Positions 16,021 through 23,991 of a stretch of DNA of 64,000 nt are shown here, piece after piece; position 1 is the first letter of the stretch; each line of letters starts with the position of its first letter. A model generated the notes under the pieces. That model worked only from the letters and a program-made list of their open reading frames with translations. It searched no databases and had not been told where the DNA came from. Source of the DNA: UBA8079 sp965205535 (lineage in GTDB: Bacteria > Pseudomonadota > Alphaproteobacteria > UBA6615); NCBI GenBank assembly GCA_965205535.1, contig CBDBHH010000005.1:2542001-2606000 (forward strand). Direction: 5' to 3'. The position numbers were made by a program, and so were the translations under genes.

Positions 16021-18000
16021 ATGTCTACTGTTTTGGTGATCGACGATCGAGTGACCAACCGTCACGTCCTAAGCCGTCTGGCGAGTCAGGCGGATGAGGA
16101 CGCGGTGGTGCACACATTCGCCGACCCGCGTGACGCGATTGCCTGGGCGACGGAAAACACGCCCGACCTGGTTGTCACCGACTACAAGATGCCCGGCATG
16201 GATGGCGCGGAGTTCACCCGCCAGTTCCGCGCGCAGCCGCTTTGCTACGATGTACCGGTGATCGTGGTGACGATCTACGAGGACCGCTCGTTCCGCTATC
16301 GCGCGCTTGATGCCGGTGCGACGGACTTTCTGATCAGCCCGGTGGATCATCAGGAGTTCAAGGCGCGGGTGCGCAACCTGTTGCGCATGCGCAATCAGCA
16401 AAAGATCATCCATCGCCGGACCCGCTCGCTGGAACGACGTCTGGCAAACGACAATTTGTTGCATGAAGAAAAGCTTCGCGAATCCCGTGAATTGCTCCGT
16501 CAGGTGATCGACGGTGTGCCCGCACTTGTTTGCGCGACAGACGAGGCGGGCAAGGTGCTGTTTGCAAATTCGTCTGCCGCGAACCGGCTGGGCATCTCGT
16601 CGGCCGATGCGGTCGGTATGGATCGTGCCGACGGTCTGGTGGCCGCAGATTCGAAACGCCACATGATGCTGGACAAGCGTCTCTACAGCGGCACGGATGA
16701 GGTTCTGACATTCGAGGAAGAACTGACGGCTCCTGACGGGACGATCGGCACTTACCTGACGGTGAAGTCAGCGCTGCGTGGTGCAGAAGATGACATACAG
16801 GGCGTGGTGACGGTCGCAATCGACATCACCGACCGCAAGGAAGTCGAGCGGGTTGCGCAGCGCCAGCGCAATCATCTCAGCGTCGTCATCGACAATATCC
16901 CCGACTGGATATACGCGACCGACGAAAACCACCAGATCACGCTTGCCAATCTGGCGGTTGCACGTGCGTTCCGCACCACGCCGGACGAGATGGTCGGCAA
17001 GACGCTTTCTGATTTCGTGGAAAATGGCGAACAGGTCGAGAATGACCGCCGCGCGAGCATTGACGTGTTGCGGTCCGGCAAACCCGAGCACTTGCCGGAA
17101 GTCTGCACCTCGGATGTGTTCGGTGAGCGTCAGTGGCTGCAGACGGTGAAGTTGCCGTTCGTCAGTTCAACCGGCGATATCGAAGTCCTGAATGTCACGA
17201 CGGAAGTCTCGGCGCATCGCAATGCCGCGGAAGTGCTCCGCGAAGCCAAGGAGCAGGCGGAAGCGGCCAACCGGAACAAGACGGAATTTCTCGCCAATCT
17301 GAGCCACGAGTTACGCACGCCGCTTAACCACATCATGGGTTTCGCACAAGTCATGGCGGAGGAAAGCTATGGTCCGCTGAACGAGGATCGCTATCGGGAC
17401 TATGCCAACAATATCCACGAGAGCGGTAAGCATCTGCTGGCGATCCTGAATGATATTCTCGATGTTTCCCGCCTGGAGACCGGTGTTTGGCAACTCGTCG
17501 AACGCGATGTTGATCTCAACCGTGTGATCGAATCTGTCGCGCGCATGGTCAAGGAACGCACGACGCAGTCCGGTCTGACACTGGACATTACCTGCGCCGA
17601 TGACCTGGCCGAGGTGCTTGCGGACGAACGCATGGTCCGCCAGATGCTCCTCAATTTGCTCTCCAATGCGGCGAAGTTCACGCCTGAAGGAGGCACAATT
17701 TCGATACAGAGTCTTCGCGATGAAGGGGGGGACACCATCATACGAGTGCGCGACACCGGTGTTGGCATTGCCGAGGAGAATTTCGAAAAAATTCTGATGC
17801 CGTTCGGTCAGGTCGAGAATGCCCTGAGCCGCTCAACAGGTGGTACCGGGCTCGGACTTTCTCTGGTCAAATCGATGATTGAATTGCACGACGGTCAAGT
17901 TCGGATCGAAAGCGCGCCCGACGAAGGCACATGCTTCTCGCTGGTATTCCCGTCCGCGCGCAGTGCCGGATCCAGGACCGACGGCCAGGCGGCCGAATAG
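16021..18000 (+). CDS. RpfG-like receiver fused to PAS-PAS-histidine kinase
   Basis: 659 aa cytoplasmic protein with no membrane segment. Order: receiver domain (1-122; acidic D8/D9, phospho-acceptor D54 in VVTDYKMPGMDG), coiled-coil linker (125-160), PAS (about 156-270), PAS (about 282-400), HisKA with H429 in NLSHELRTP, HATPase with NLLSNAAKF, DTGVGIA and GGTGLGLS. The receiver resembles the N-terminal domain of RpfG-type response regulators (FADPRDAIAWA, then DAGATDFL-SPVDH and an RNLLRMR tail), but RpfG ends in HD-GYP and this protein ends in a kinase. The receiver's usual Lys before PVD is Ser (LISPVD), so phospho-switching may be altered. It lies 31 bp upstream of the RpfC-like gene and is probably cotranscribed. 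Likely a phosphorelay partner in DSF sensing (inference). Confidence 0.83.
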   Translation: MSTVLVIDDRVTNRHVLSRLASQADEDAVVHTFADPRDAIAWATENTPDLVVTDYKMPGMDGAEFTRQFRAQPLCYDVPVIVVTIYEDRSFRYRALDAGATDFLISPVDHQEFKARVRNLLRMRNQQKIIHRRTRSLERRLANDNLLHEEKLRESRELLRQVIDGVPALVCATDEAGKVLFANSSAANRLGISSADAVGMDRADGLVAADSKRHMMLDKRLYSGTDEVLTFEEELTAPDGTIGTYLTVKSALRGAEDDIQGVVTVAIDITDRKEVERVAQRQRNHLSVVIDNIPDWIYATDENHQITLANLAVARAFRTTPDEMVGKTLSDFVENGEQVENDRRASIDVLRSGKPEHLPEVCTSDVFGERQWLQTVKLPFVSSTGDIEVLNVTTEVSAHRNAAEVLREAKEQAEAANRNKTEFLANLSHELRTPLNHIMGFAQVMAEESYGPLNEDRYRDYANNIHESGKHLLAILNDILDVSRLETGVWQLVERDVDLNRVIESVARMVKERTTQSGLTLDITCADDLAEVLADERMVRQMLLNLLSNAAKFTPEGGTISIQSLRDEGGDTIIRVRDTGVGIAEENFEKILMPFGQVENALSRSTGGTGLGLSLVKSMIELHDGQVRIESAPDEGTCFSLVFPSARSAGSRTDGQAAE

Positions 18001-18031
18001 AACGATATAGATCAGGTCGCGCTTCAAACTC

Positions 18032-20857
18032 ATGACGGACGATTCCCCAACCTCCGAACAAGTGTCTGCTGACACCGGACCTCAGCCGAGCAGCAAGCTT
18101 GCACGCCGTTTTCGCCTGTCCGCCTTGTTGGTCGCGCTTTCGACATTCGTCACGGCCGGCGGGTTCGCCAGCATTACCCTGCCATCGATCGATGGCATCA
18201 TTCCGATATGGTCGGCATATGCTCTCCTGGCGGCACTGCTCGTGGCGCCGATCTGGCTGGCGGCAAACGCAACCGTCATCGGCCTGGATGGCGCGCGTGC
18301 CCGCCTCGCGGGCCGCTCGGACAGCGAGCATGAGCAGATCCTTCTGAGGGTCGCGCTGGTCGCCATCATCCTGATTTACCTGTTTGCGCTGGAAGCCACT
18401 GTACCGGAGACCGGAAACATCGCCCTTTCGGCGGTCGCCATGTCGGCGGGCATGGTGATCTCCTGGGTGTTCCTGATCTCGATCTGGCATCGGCCGTCGC
18501 CGTCGGTTCCGCGTAGAATTCTGGCGAACATCGCGGATGTAAGCATTCTGTCGTCGCTGCTTCATCTCAGCCCCCAGGTGATGGCGCCCTGGTACCTGAT
18601 TTATCTTTGGGTCACGTTCGGCAACGGCTTTCGCTATGGCGAAAGATATCTGTTCGTGTCTGCCGGCATTAGTGCCGTTGGGTTCACCGCCGTCGTGGCG
18701 ACGCCCCCGTTCTGGTCCGGGAATCTTCTGCTTTCCATTGGCTTGCTCGTCGCGCTGCTGGTTCTGCCGGCCTATGTGTCGACCCTGATCACGAAACTTC
18801 GCCTGGCGATTGAACAGGCCGAGGAAGCCAACCGGGCCAAGACCCGCTTCCTTGCGGCCATGAGTCACGAACTGCGGACACCGTTGAACGCGATTATCGG
18901 CACTGGCGATCTCCTTCGCGAGACCCCGCTGGATGCCGAACAATATGATATGTCGCGGACAATCCGGACGGCCGCGCGCAGCCTCCTGTCTCAGGTCAAC
19001 GAGATCCTGGATTTCTCGAAAATCGAGGCGGGCCGTGTGGATATCGCGGACCGAACGTTTGATCTGTACGGCGCTGTCGCCGGCGTCGAGGCCATTATGC
19101 GACCGCAGGCGGTGGCAAAGAATATCAGACTGGATGTCACGGTCGCGCCGGCGATTCCACCCGATTTGATGGGGGATCCGGAACATCTGCAGGAAGTGTT
19201 GGTAAACTTGGTGGCGAATGCCGTTAAGTTTACGGATTCGGGAAATGTTGGCCTTCGGGTCAGCGCCGTAGAGACAGGCAGCGAGAGCCTCCGGCTGCGC
19301 TTCGAAGTCGTCGATACCGGCATCGGTATCGAGCCGGATCAGGTTGCATCGATCTTCGACAGTTTCACCCAGGCGGACAATTCGATCACGCGCCGGTATG
19401 GCGGGACGGGGCTCGGTCTGACGATCTCACGCCAGTTGATCGAGCATATGGGAAGCGACATCCAGGTCGAATCCGAGATCGGCAGCGGCAGTCGCTTCTG
19501 GTTTGATCTCGATCTTCGCCACGCGCCGGCCGAGGAAGTCGAGGAAGTCTCGTTGGCGTTCGATCCGGACCAGGTTTTCCTCTTGTCACCCGACATCGAA
19601 AAGTTTTCCGGGCTCGACATGGCCATGATGCGCTGGGGGGTGCAGGTCGCTTCCATCGAATCTGCCGACGAAGCCGTGGCGCGACTCTTGAACGGCCTCT
19701 CCCGCGGCGCGCGCCGCCCGGTCATTCTCCTGGATACCGGCTGGTCGGACGCGGAAACGGCCATAACGAAAATACGTGCGGAAACCGGGGACCGCGAACC
19801 CGTTCTGATCTATCTGACGGGGGCGGATGCAGCTCCGTTACATGCATTGCCCGCGCCGTTGGCGCGGCTGCGGACGCCGGTCGATGAATCCATGCTGTTC
19901 CGCAGTCTTCGTCTGGCGCAGACCATCGTTGGGTCTGCCGGCCATGTCGCCGCGGAAGAGGAACGTAGTTTGCTGGAGCGCAAGGGCGCGGTCCGTGATC
20001 TTTCTGTTCTGGTGGTCGAAGACAATATCGTCAACCGGAAGGTGATCAACAAGATCCTGACGCGTGCCGGGCACCGGGCATTTGTGGTCGACAATGGCGA
20101 TGCCGCGCTCGATGCCCTGGACACCAATACCTTCGATGTTGTGCTGATGGATGTGAACATGCCTGGTATCAGCGGCCCCGACGCGACCAAACATTACCGG
20201 TTTGCCCATATCGGTGAGCAGCATCTCCCGATTGTGGCGCTGACCGCGGATGCGACGCTGGAGACGCGCGAGGAATGCCTGGAAGCGGGCATGGACGCGG
20301 TCATTACAAAACCGGTCGAGGCCAGAACGCTTCTCGAGATACTCGATGCCATGGTCGCAAAACATGGCCGGCGTGCGGAAGTAAGTGCTGAGCCCGAGAC
20401 GACAATAGAGCCGGTACGTCCCAATGTTGTTGAGCACCCCCATCTGAAGGTTGTGGCTGAGGCGCCTGTTGATCAACGCGCGATCGCAAGCCTGCGCGCG
20501 CTTGGCGGCGATGACACCTTCTTTGCGGGTGTGATCGCTGACTTCCTGATGGATGGTCAGGCGATCATCCAGTCTCTCGAGAACGCCATCGATCTCGGCC
20601 ATGTGGGCAGCGTTCGCGAACATTCCCATGCATTGCGCAGCAGTGCCGCGCATGTCGGCGCAACGCGCCTGCATTCGGTCACTCGTGATCTTTATGATTT
20701 GAGCCCCGAGGAACTCAAGGGGCGGGGGCGCGAGTTGCTGGAACTTTTCTGCGCACCGAGTTCGACGTCGTACGCGAGGCGCTCGAAGAAGCCGTTGCGT
20801 CGGTCAGCGACGCCGACCAGTCACACTAGAAAAGTCTGTCGCCCCCAATATCCGTGA
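18032..20857 (+). CDS. rpfC: RpfC-like hybrid sensor histidine kinase with C-terminal frameshift
   Basis: As read, 941 aa. Order: five or more transmembrane segments (about 28-50, 60-80, 104-122, 128-152, 168-195, 205-250) containing the NGFRYGERYL loop, HisKA with H279 in MSHELRTP, HATPase (NLVANAVKF, DTGIGI, GGTGLGLT), a degenerate receiver (about 512-630), a true receiver with D707 (LMDVNMPG) and K760, and an HPt domain with H866 in EHSHALRSS. Xanthomonas RpfC, the DSF sensor, has the same multi-TM-HK-REC-HPt plan. The last about 37 residues are unlike an HPt tail. Adding one base in the T-run at 20745-20748 gives LRTEFDVVREALEEAV and a stop at 20827-20829, so a one-base deletion or sequencing error is likely. 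Convergent with the RpfF-like gene. Confidence 0.8.
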   Translation: MTDDSPTSEQVSADTGPQPSSKLARRFRLSALLVALSTFVTAGGFASITLPSIDGIIPIWSAYALLAALLVAPIWLAANATVIGLDGARARLAGRSDSEHEQILLRVALVAIILIYLFALEATVPETGNIALSAVAMSAGMVISWVFLISIWHRPSPSVPRRILANIADVSILSSLLHLSPQVMAPWYLIYLWVTFGNGFRYGERYLFVSAGISAVGFTAVVATPPFWSGNLLLSIGLLVALLVLPAYVSTLITKLRLAIEQAEEANRAKTRFLAAMSHELRTPLNAIIGTGDLLRETPLDAEQYDMSRTIRTAARSLLSQVNEILDFSKIEAGRVDIADRTFDLYGAVAGVEAIMRPQAVAKNIRLDVTVAPAIPPDLMGDPEHLQEVLVNLVANAVKFTDSGNVGLRVSAVETGSESLRLRFEVVDTGIGIEPDQVASIFDSFTQADNSITRRYGGTGLGLTISRQLIEHMGSDIQVESEIGSGSRFWFDLDLRHAPAEEVEEVSLAFDPDQVFLLSPDIEKFSGLDMAMMRWGVQVASIESADEAVARLLNGLSRGARRPVILLDTGWSDAETAITKIRAETGDREPVLIYLTGADAAPLHALPAPLARLRTPVDESMLFRSLRLAQTIVGSAGHVAAEEERSLLERKGAVRDLSVLVVEDNIVNRKVINKILTRAGHRAFVVDNGDAALDALDTNTFDVVLMDVNMPGISGPDATKHYRFAHIGEQHLPIVALTADATLETREECLEAGMDAVITKPVEARTLLEILDAMVAKHGRRAEVSAEPETTIEPVRPNVVEHPHLKVVAEAPVDQRAIASLRALGGDDTFFAGVIADFLMDGQAIIQSLENAIDLGHVGSVREHSHALRSSAAHVGATRLHSVTRDLYDLSPEELKGRGRELLELFCAPSSTSYARRSKKPLRRSATPTSHTRKVCRPQYP

Positions 20858-20866
20858 CATCGTCGC

Positions 20867-20901
20867 GGCGACGCCCACCGGAGGCGGTGGCAGGCGTCGC
20901 C
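20867..20901. terminator. Bidirectional stem-loop between rpfC-like and rpfF-like genes
   Basis: GGCGACGCC at 20867-20875 pairs with GGCGTCGCC at 20893-20901, and CACCG at 20876-20880 with CGGTG at 20885-20889, giving a long GC-rich hairpin with a short loop, followed on the plus strand by TTCTC. It sits between the convergent stop codons, where an intrinsic terminator is expected. The U-tract is short, so efficiency is uncertain. Confidence 0.6.
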
Positions 20902-20978
20902 TTCTCAAAACCTGATTTCGAACAGAGTCAGACTCTATCCATCCTGCGGCAGAACTGCCGTCATGTGGATGATTGTCT

Positions 20979-21953
20979 CTAGCTCTGTTTCGCCCATCGG
21001 CGGTCTTGCGCCGCGGCCAGGCGTTCCATTCGGCTGAGATCGTCTTCGCCGATCGACATGGCGGCATCCACCCAGATGTCGGTGATCTGCGCCATCTCGT
21101 CATAGGTGATCGGGTTCACGATGCCGCGCACCTTGTAGATGGACCGATGAGACACGAACTGACGGCCGTGCTTGATGATCTGGTCGTACAGCGCCTGTTC
21201 GCCTGTCCCGTCTTCGACGACGGCATCGATCACACCTGTTTCAAGCAACTCCTCGGCGCTGAAAATCTGGCCGCTCAGGAGCATGCGTTCGGCCTTGGAC
21301 GGATCGATCCGCCGGGCGAGGAACGTGTAGGCACCCATGCCCGGGAACAGATTGAACAACACCTCTGGCAATCCGAACTTCGCGCTCTTCTCGGCGATGA
21401 TCAGGTTCGATGACAGCGCGGCTTCGAAACCGCCGCCCAGCGCATCTCCCTGCACGACCGACGCCGTGACGAGCGGCAAGTCTAGGCCGTCCGAATTGGC
21501 GTGGATCACGTCGATCGACAGGCGCGAGTACCGCTCGAGAGCCTCGCGGTTACGCTCGCGGATCAGCTGTGCGAACAGCGCCAGATCGCCACCCAGGTTA
21601 AAGATGCCGGGCATCCGTGAGCTGAGCGCCATGTAACGGATCGGTGAATCGGTCGGATCGTTGTGCGCATCGAAAATTGTCCGGACCAATGCCTGCAGAC
21701 GCTTGATGTCATGCATCAGGCCGACCGTGGCGCTCGGGCGTGACACCGGTGACATGAAGTACCAGAGAATGCGCTCGTGGATGTCGAACTCGATCGTCAG
21801 TTCTTCGTAGGTCTGGGATTCAAGGATTTCCTTGATTTTCTCCGGGGCGAGAGGGCCCACGGGCAGTGCCGGACCGGTTGGCGCATCGCTACGCGAGACC
21901 GGGGCGTCTTGGGGTCGGGAACGAAAATTCGAAATGTTGGTGAGTGTGTTCAT
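20979..21953 (-). CDS. rpfF: RpfF-like crotonase-fold DSF (cis-2-enoic acid) synthase
   Basis: 324 aa crotonase-fold protein. The enoyl-CoA hydratase core spans about 55-290, with VVQGDALGGGFEAAL at about 166-180, LPEVLFNLFPGMGAY at about 195-209, and the oxyanion-hole region MPGIFNLGGDLALF near 114-127. Glutamates E177 and E197 are 20 residues apart, like the catalytic pair E141/E161 of Xanthomonas RpfF, and both fall in the same local motifs. RpfF makes the fatty-acid signal DSF from 3-hydroxyacyl-ACP. An N-terminal extension of about 35 residues, Pro-rich, is longer than in Xanthomonas. GAGGAGG lies 6 nt before the ATG. The rpfC-like sensor converges on it, a linkage known for DSF systems. 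An ordinary enoyl-CoA hydratase is the alternative. Confidence 0.82.
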   Translation of the reverse strand: MNTLTNISNFRSRPQDAPVSRSDAPTGPALPVGPLAPEKIKEILESQTYEELTIEFDIHERILWYFMSPVSRPSATVGLMHDIKRLQALVRTIFDAHNDPTDSPIRYMALSSRMPGIFNLGGDLALFAQLIRERNREALERYSRLSIDVIHANSDGLDLPLVTASVVQGDALGGGFEAALSSNLIIAEKSAKFGLPEVLFNLFPGMGAYTFLARRIDPSKAERMLLSGQIFSAEELLETGVIDAVVEDGTGEQALYDQIIKHGRQFVSHRSIYKVRGIVNPITYDEMAQITDIWVDAAMSIGEDDLSRMERLAAAQDRRWAKQS

Positions 21954-22193
21954 AATTGCCTCCTCGGATGGAGCACCGCCAGGTGCTTAAAAAATGGTTA
22001 ATGAAACAACACTGACCATTTAGTGTTTCACTGACAAGACAGAAGCCTTTTGGTCTCCGTGACTTAGTCAGCAACAAGAAGGCAATAGAAGACATACCAT
22101 TGCATGTAATAGTAGATAAACAGAAACGCATAAGTAGAGTATTGATTTAAAATTCGCGGCGAAAACGCGATAATTCTCTGGAAATCTCGGGTG
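21954..22193. promoter_or_regulatory. AT-rich upstream region of the rpfF-like gene with inverted repeat
   Basis: The 240 bp between rpfF (minus) and the acyl-CoA dehydrogenase 3' end is A+T-rich and has no convincing gene. TGAAAC at 22002-22007 and AACACT at 22008-22013 face AGTGTT at 22022-22027 and GTTTCA at 22025-22030, forming an imperfect dyad about 50-77 bp upstream of the rpfF start. This is a plausible operator; no -35/-10 pair can be called reliably. Confidence 0.45.
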
Positions 22194-23861
22194 TTAGGCG
22201 GGTCGGTTCGGACGGTCGAGCAGTCCGCGCGCAATAATACCGGCCTGAATTTCGGCCGCGCCCTCGAAGATATTCAAGATTCGGGCATCACACAAAACCC
22301 GACTAATGTCGTACTCCTCGGCATAGCCGTTGCCGCCATGAATCTGCAGTCCGTTGTCGGCGTTCGACCAGGCGACACGTGCGCCCAGCAGCTTCGCCAT
22401 GCCGGCCTCGATGTCGCAGCGCTGGTCGGAATCCTTCTGCCGGGCCGCGAAATAGGTGAGCTGGCGGGCCATCATCGTCTCGGTGGCCATCCAGCCGACC
22501 TTCCCGCCGACCCGGGCGAACTCGACGATGGGTTTACGGAACTGCTCGCGGTCCTGCGCGTAGCCGAAGCCGAGTTCGAGGGCGTTCTGCGCCACGCCGA
22601 CGGCCCGCGCGGCGGTCTGGATGCGCGCGGTCTCGAAGGATGTCATCAGCTGTTTGAAACCGTCGCCTTCGCGACCACCCAGCAGACCGTCGGCCGACAC
22701 CTTGAACCCGTCGAAACCCAGTTCATATTCCTTCATGCCGCGATAGCCGAGCACGCGGATCTCCGACCCGGTCATGCCGGCGGCGGGGAAGGGGTCATCT
22801 TCCGTGCCCCGGGGCTTGTCGGCGAGGAACATGCTGAGCCCGCGATATCCGTCCTCGTCGGGGTCGGTCCGCGCCATCAGGGTCATCATGTCCGTGCGCG
22901 CGGCGTGGGTGATCCAGATCTTGTTGCCCTTCACGCGATAGATGTCGCCGTCGCGCGTGGCGCGGGTGCGGATGTGCGCCAGATCGGAGCCGTGGTTCGG
23001 TTCGGTGAACACCGCCGTTGGCAGAAGTGAGCCCGCCGCAATCGGCTTCAGGTATTTTTCTTTCTGTTCCGGGGTGCCGTTGAGCCGGATGAGCTCGGCC
23101 GCGATCTCCGAGCGTGTGCCGAGCGAGCCGACCCCGATATAGCTGCGCGACAATTCCTCCGTCACCACGCACATCGAGACCTTGCCCATACCCAGCCCGC
23201 CATCGGCCTCGGGGATGGTCAGGCCAAATACGCCGAGCTCGGCCATGTCATGGATGACGTCCAGCGGGATCAGCTCGTCGCGCACATGCCAGCCATGGGC
23301 ATGGGGTGCGACGCGCTCGTCGGTGAAGCGGTGGAACTGGTCGGCGATCATGGCGTTGGTCTCGTCGAGATCGCGATCCCCGAAATCCCCACCGCGATCG
23401 TGCAAGCCTTCCGCGATCGCCTGGCGCACGGCGATGCTGTTGCCGTTGGCCATGAGTTCACGTGTGGCCGCGCCGTTGAAATATTCACGCTCGTCAAGGC
23501 CGAGGTCGCCGGGCCGGGCGATCTCGTCCTGGCTCATGGCGATGCCGTGTTTCAGATGGTTGAGATAGCCGCCGAAGCCGGCCGACAGCATCAACCGCTC
23601 GAGTTCGCCGAGCCGCCCGTTACCGTCGAGGCGTTCGGCCCATTCCAGGAATCGCTCGAGTGCGGCCGCGTAGGTCGCCATCCAGGCGAATCCGTGGGCG
23701 GCGTATTGGTGTTTCTCCAGCAGGGCGGGTTCAACCGGGCCGCCCGGTGCTGCCATGGCGGTCACTACGCGTTGGCCGGCGTCCCGGAAGGCGCGCACAT
23801 CGTCGAGGGAGTCCCGGCAAAGGCCGAGCAGTTCCGTCGCGGTTTCGGGTAGGGCGTTCAT
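22194..23861 (-). CDS. mcd: Probable (2S)-methylsuccinyl-CoA dehydrogenase (extended acyl-CoA dehydrogenase)
   Basis: 555 aa, about 170 residues longer than typical acyl-CoA dehydrogenases because of an N-terminal extension (YAAHGFAWMATYAAALE near 53; MSQDEIARPGDLG near 110) that I recognise from Mcd of the ethylmalonyl-CoA pathway. The core follows with TAVFTEPNHGSD near 280, the FAD-loop WITHAARTD near 313, RVLGYRGMKEYE and the terminal LQIHGGNGYAEEYD and RILNIFEGAAEIQ. Mcd oxidises methylsuccinyl-CoA to mesaconyl-C1-CoA. The divergently unrelated but co-directional neighbour at 23992 looks like the isomerase acting on exactly that product, which strengthens the call. Ethylmalonyl-CoA mutase, Ccr and Mch are not in this window. 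A generic acyl-CoA dehydrogenase is the fallback. Confidence 0.78.
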   Translation of the reverse strand: MNALPETATELLGLCRDSLDDVRAFRDAGQRVVTAMAAPGGPVEPALLEKHQYAAHGFAWMATYAAALERFLEWAERLDGNGRLGELERLMLSAGFGGYLNHLKHGIAMSQDEIARPGDLGLDEREYFNGAATRELMANGNSIAVRQAIAEGLHDRGGDFGDRDLDETNAMIADQFHRFTDERVAPHAHGWHVRDELIPLDVIHDMAELGVFGLTIPEADGGLGMGKVSMCVVTEELSRSYIGVGSLGTRSEIAAELIRLNGTPEQKEKYLKPIAAGSLLPTAVFTEPNHGSDLAHIRTRATRDGDIYRVKGNKIWITHAARTDMMTLMARTDPDEDGYRGLSMFLADKPRGTEDDPFPAAGMTGSEIRVLGYRGMKEYELGFDGFKVSADGLLGGREGDGFKQLMTSFETARIQTAARAVGVAQNALELGFGYAQDREQFRKPIVEFARVGGKVGWMATETMMARQLTYFAARQKDSDQRCDIEAGMAKLLGARVAWSNADNGLQIHGGNGYAEEYDISRVLCDARILNIFEGAAEIQAGIIARGLLDRPNRPA

Positions 23862-23897
23862 GCCTGATCCTCGTGTCTGGTGAATCGATCCGGATCT

Positions 23898-23980
23898 TTC
23901 GAGACGGCGCTTCGCGCCTCCTCAAGATTAGGATGAACTGTGGCCTCATTCTGAGGAGCGGCCGTGGGCGGCGTCTCGAA
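23898..23980. repeat. Imperfect palindromic intergenic repeat, family A copy 2
   Basis: Starts TTCGAGACGGCGCTTCGCG and closes with GCGTCTCGAA; inner arms are CTCCTCAAGATTAGG and CTCATTCTGAGGAG. Near-identical in plan to 3189-3282. Lies between the mesaconyl-CoA isomerase-like gene and mcd, both on the minus strand, so a transcript covering both would carry the hairpin. Confidence 0.8.
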
Positions 23981-23991
23981 GGATGGGGAGG

